7,328 nt of DNA from Roseburia sp. (GTDB lineage Bacteria; Bacillota; Clostridia; Lachnospirales; Lachnospiraceae). The DNA is taken from positions 1 through 7,328 of the forward strand of contig JAUUNJ010000123.1 in assembly GCA_030844625.1 (NCBI GenBank), read 5' to 3'. The position numbers and the translations under genes are program-made. Below, piece by piece: positions 6,403 through 7,328 of the stretch. The stretch's first letter is position 1; every line of letters begins with the position of its first letter. A model generated the notes under the pieces. The model saw only the letters and a list, made by a program, of their open reading frames with translations, was not told the DNA's origin and did not search any database.

Positions 6403-6718
6403 AAGAAATGAGAGCAGGTTCATAGCCCCTGCTCTCTGCATTAATACTGATTCCATGTTCCGCTGCAAGTGTCATTACAGCTTTAATCTCATTAAGTTCC
6501 ATTGAAATGTCTACCACATCTCTTACTAGCACACAGATAATGACATCTCTTTCAATATAATATCTTAATCGTTCAACCGCTTTTTTATCTGTATTAAAAA
6601 TTGTCTCAACAACTTTCATGCCGGACTTTTTTGCATATGCCTCGATACGGTCAGCTGTATCATTTGCATTATTCCTTACAAATATCAGACATTGCTTTTT
6701 TTCTCTGGAATCCTGCAT
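6395..6718 (-). CDS. resolvase-like protein without catalytic residues (107 aa)
   Basis: The layout follows the catalytic domain of serine recombinases: a first strand CLIFVRNN (10-17), a helix DTADRIEAYAKKSGMKVVET, a helix with ERLRYYIERD, then a strand and loop VLVRDVVDISM (63-73) and AAEHGISINAES. Aligned with YVRLS and KDLSRLGR of the neighbouring recombinases, Arg15 is kept. The serine position is Asn17, and the two arginines of SRLGR become Asp70 and Met73. Catalysis is therefore not expected. There is no Recombinase domain or zinc ribbon. AGGAGG stands only 4 bases before the ATG (6716-6718), inside the end of the upstream gene, which is 8 bases away. It could bind recombinase subunits or serve as a regulator, but the fold assignment is by eye. 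Confidence 0.75.
   Translation of the reverse strand: MQDSREKKQCLIFVRNNANDTADRIEAYAKKSGMKVVETIFNTDKKAVERLRYYIERDVIICVLVRDVVDISMELNEIKAVMTLAAEHGISINAESRGYEPALISYE
6410..6436 (-). ncRNA. 9-bp hairpin at the junction of the 107-aa and 48-aa genes
   Basis: GAGAGCAGG (6410-6418) and CCTGCTCTC (6428-6436) are perfect inverted repeats with a 9-base loop. They lie inside the 3' end of the 107-residue gene and 8 bases before the first start codon of the 48-residue gene. In the minus-strand RNA the stem is followed by AUUUCUU and then AUG. It resembles a weak terminator, or a translation-control stem opened by ribosomes finishing the upstream gene. Because it overlaps coding sequence, chance is possible, but nine perfect pairs at this exact spot are suggestive. 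Confidence 0.45.
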
Positions 6719-6726
6719 ATTGCCTC

Positions 6727-7149
6727 CTATCTGCCGTCCCTGATGTTATGATAGAACATTGATACCGTATCAAGCACCAGCCCTCTTATATCACTTTCCT
6801 GAACAGGCTCTTTGTACATCATCTCATAACACTCTTCAAGTTCTCCATTAATATCCTCCACATAGATATCATATTCGCTGAGTTTTCCAAGTGTATCAAT
6901 AACGGTCTCATCTGTTGCACCAATCATATCCTTTGAAAGTGTTATGATTGTATTAACATCTTCCTCCATATTTAAACCGATAAAGGCATATTTCATCGGA
7001 AATGAAACTCCTTCTGTAGAAGCAGGCTCTGAAAGCATAGCTACAATTTCATAGCCATTATCCTTACAATACTTTTCAAGCAGCTCCGGCACAAAATGAT
7101 CTGTAGCCTCTAATCCTGTTTTTGCACAATATATAATTGCTCTTTCCAT
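6727..7149 (-). CDS. resolvase-like protein without catalytic residues (140 aa)
   Basis: The N-terminus (ERAIIYCAKTG, residues 2-12) matches the first strand of serine recombinases such as AIYVRLS. A helix and a second strand follow (LLEKYCKDNGYEIVAMLSE, 23-41). The later segment TIITLSKDMIGATDE (67-81) stands where the recombinases have TKDLSRLGRE. In that register the active-site arginine is Ala9, the serine is Thr11, and the two SRLGR arginines are Met75 and Ala78. A short helical tail follows (about 104-140). The protein ends where the recombinases would begin their DNA-binding parts. I infer a catalytically dead relative, perhaps an accessory or regulatory subunit; an unrelated Rossmann-like fold is the alternative. 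The ATG (7147-7149) has AAGGAG about 8 bases upstream. It is the first gene of the small-gene operon in the window. Confidence 0.75.
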   Translation of the reverse strand: MERAIIYCAKTGLEATDHFVPELLEKYCKDNGYEIVAMLSEPASTEGVSFPMKYAFIGLNMEEDVNTIITLSKDMIGATDETVIDTLGKLSEYDIYVEDINGELEECYEMMYKEPVQESDIRGLVLDTVSMFYHNIRDGR

Positions 7150-7328
7150 CTTAAAATCTCCTTATAAATAATATTGATTTGATACTGTGCGCACTTTATC
7201 TCCTCACATAAGCTGACTTATCTGTACTCTCCACACCATCACACCTAAACATTTCTTTTCTGTCGGTGACCATAAATCAGTTTGTGTGGGAAGATAAAAT
7301 ACTATCTTCCCGGTTTCTTAACCATCCC
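7150..7328. other. non-coding leader region with hairpins
   Basis: No gene is visible in this 179-base stretch. It holds a perfect 9-bp stem, GGGAAGATA (7288-7296) with TATCTTCCC (7303-7311), loop AAATAC. There is also a smaller stem ATAAG/CTTAT (7208-7212, 7217-7221) and the palindrome GTGCGCAC near 7187. The large stem has no T-run directly after it on either strand, so it is a poor terminator candidate; it may be an operator or an mRNA structure. The promoter of the 140-residue gene should be here or further right, but I could not find a convincing -35/-10 pair. Confidence 0.4.

Noticed and set aside
6403..6468. Extended 70-residue form of the small acidic protein
   Set aside because: The extra 22 residues coincide with the neighbouring gene's coding sequence and the 9-bp stem, and no ribosome binding site precedes the earlier ATG.
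1..7328. CRISPR arrays, tRNA or rRNA genes
   Set aside because: No regularly spaced repeats of CRISPR length and no tRNA- or rRNA-like stretches were seen on either strand.

Overview
The window is AT-rich and has the look of a mobile or accessory segment from a Gram-positive anaerobe of the Clostridia, most likely Lachnospiraceae or a relative. The reasons are strong AGGAGG ribosome binding sites, the tandem TnpX/TndX-type large serine recombinases, and the small accessory genes typical of clostridial integrative elements. No 16S or other taxonomic marker is present, so the assignment is an inference. Every credible gene lies on the minus strand, so transcription runs from right to left.

Right part (about 7328 to 5533): a short non-coding stretch with a strong hairpin (7288-7311) precedes a tightly packed set of small genes. 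They are a 140-residue and a 107-residue protein that look like serine-recombinase catalytic folds with the active site erased, a 48-residue acidic protein, a PemK/MazF-family endoribonuclease toxin, and an 82-residue protein resembling the DUF6870 family. The last is separated from the toxin gene by two consecutive RNA hairpins, the second terminator-like. Spacings of -8 to +8 bases between the first four genes point to one operon with translational coupling.

Centre (about 5532 to 421): a 126-base gap carries one or two extended -10 promoter candidates framed by an 8-bp inverted repeat. It is followed by three consecutive large serine recombinases of 565, 573 and 507 residues. Their junctions are a 1-base gap and an 8-base overlap. 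All three keep the catalytic serine and the arginines of the resolvase active site, plus the Recombinase domain, a zinc-ribbon region and a coiled coil. They are probably made together and drive excision and integration of the element.

Left part (420 to 1): a hairpin plus a T-rich tract ends the recombinase operon. About 20 bases beyond it begins a decapitated OmpR/PhoB-type response-regulator DNA-binding domain, with no receiver domain and an altered C-terminus. This is the best candidate for the junction between the element and its target. The outermost 60 bases hold short repeats that resemble the end of an insertion sequence.

The most notable points are the triple active recombinase cassette, the two apparently catalytically dead resolvase-like proteins encoded upstream of it, the possible acidic antitoxin partner of the MazF-like toxin, and the RNA and DNA hairpins at three gene junctions.
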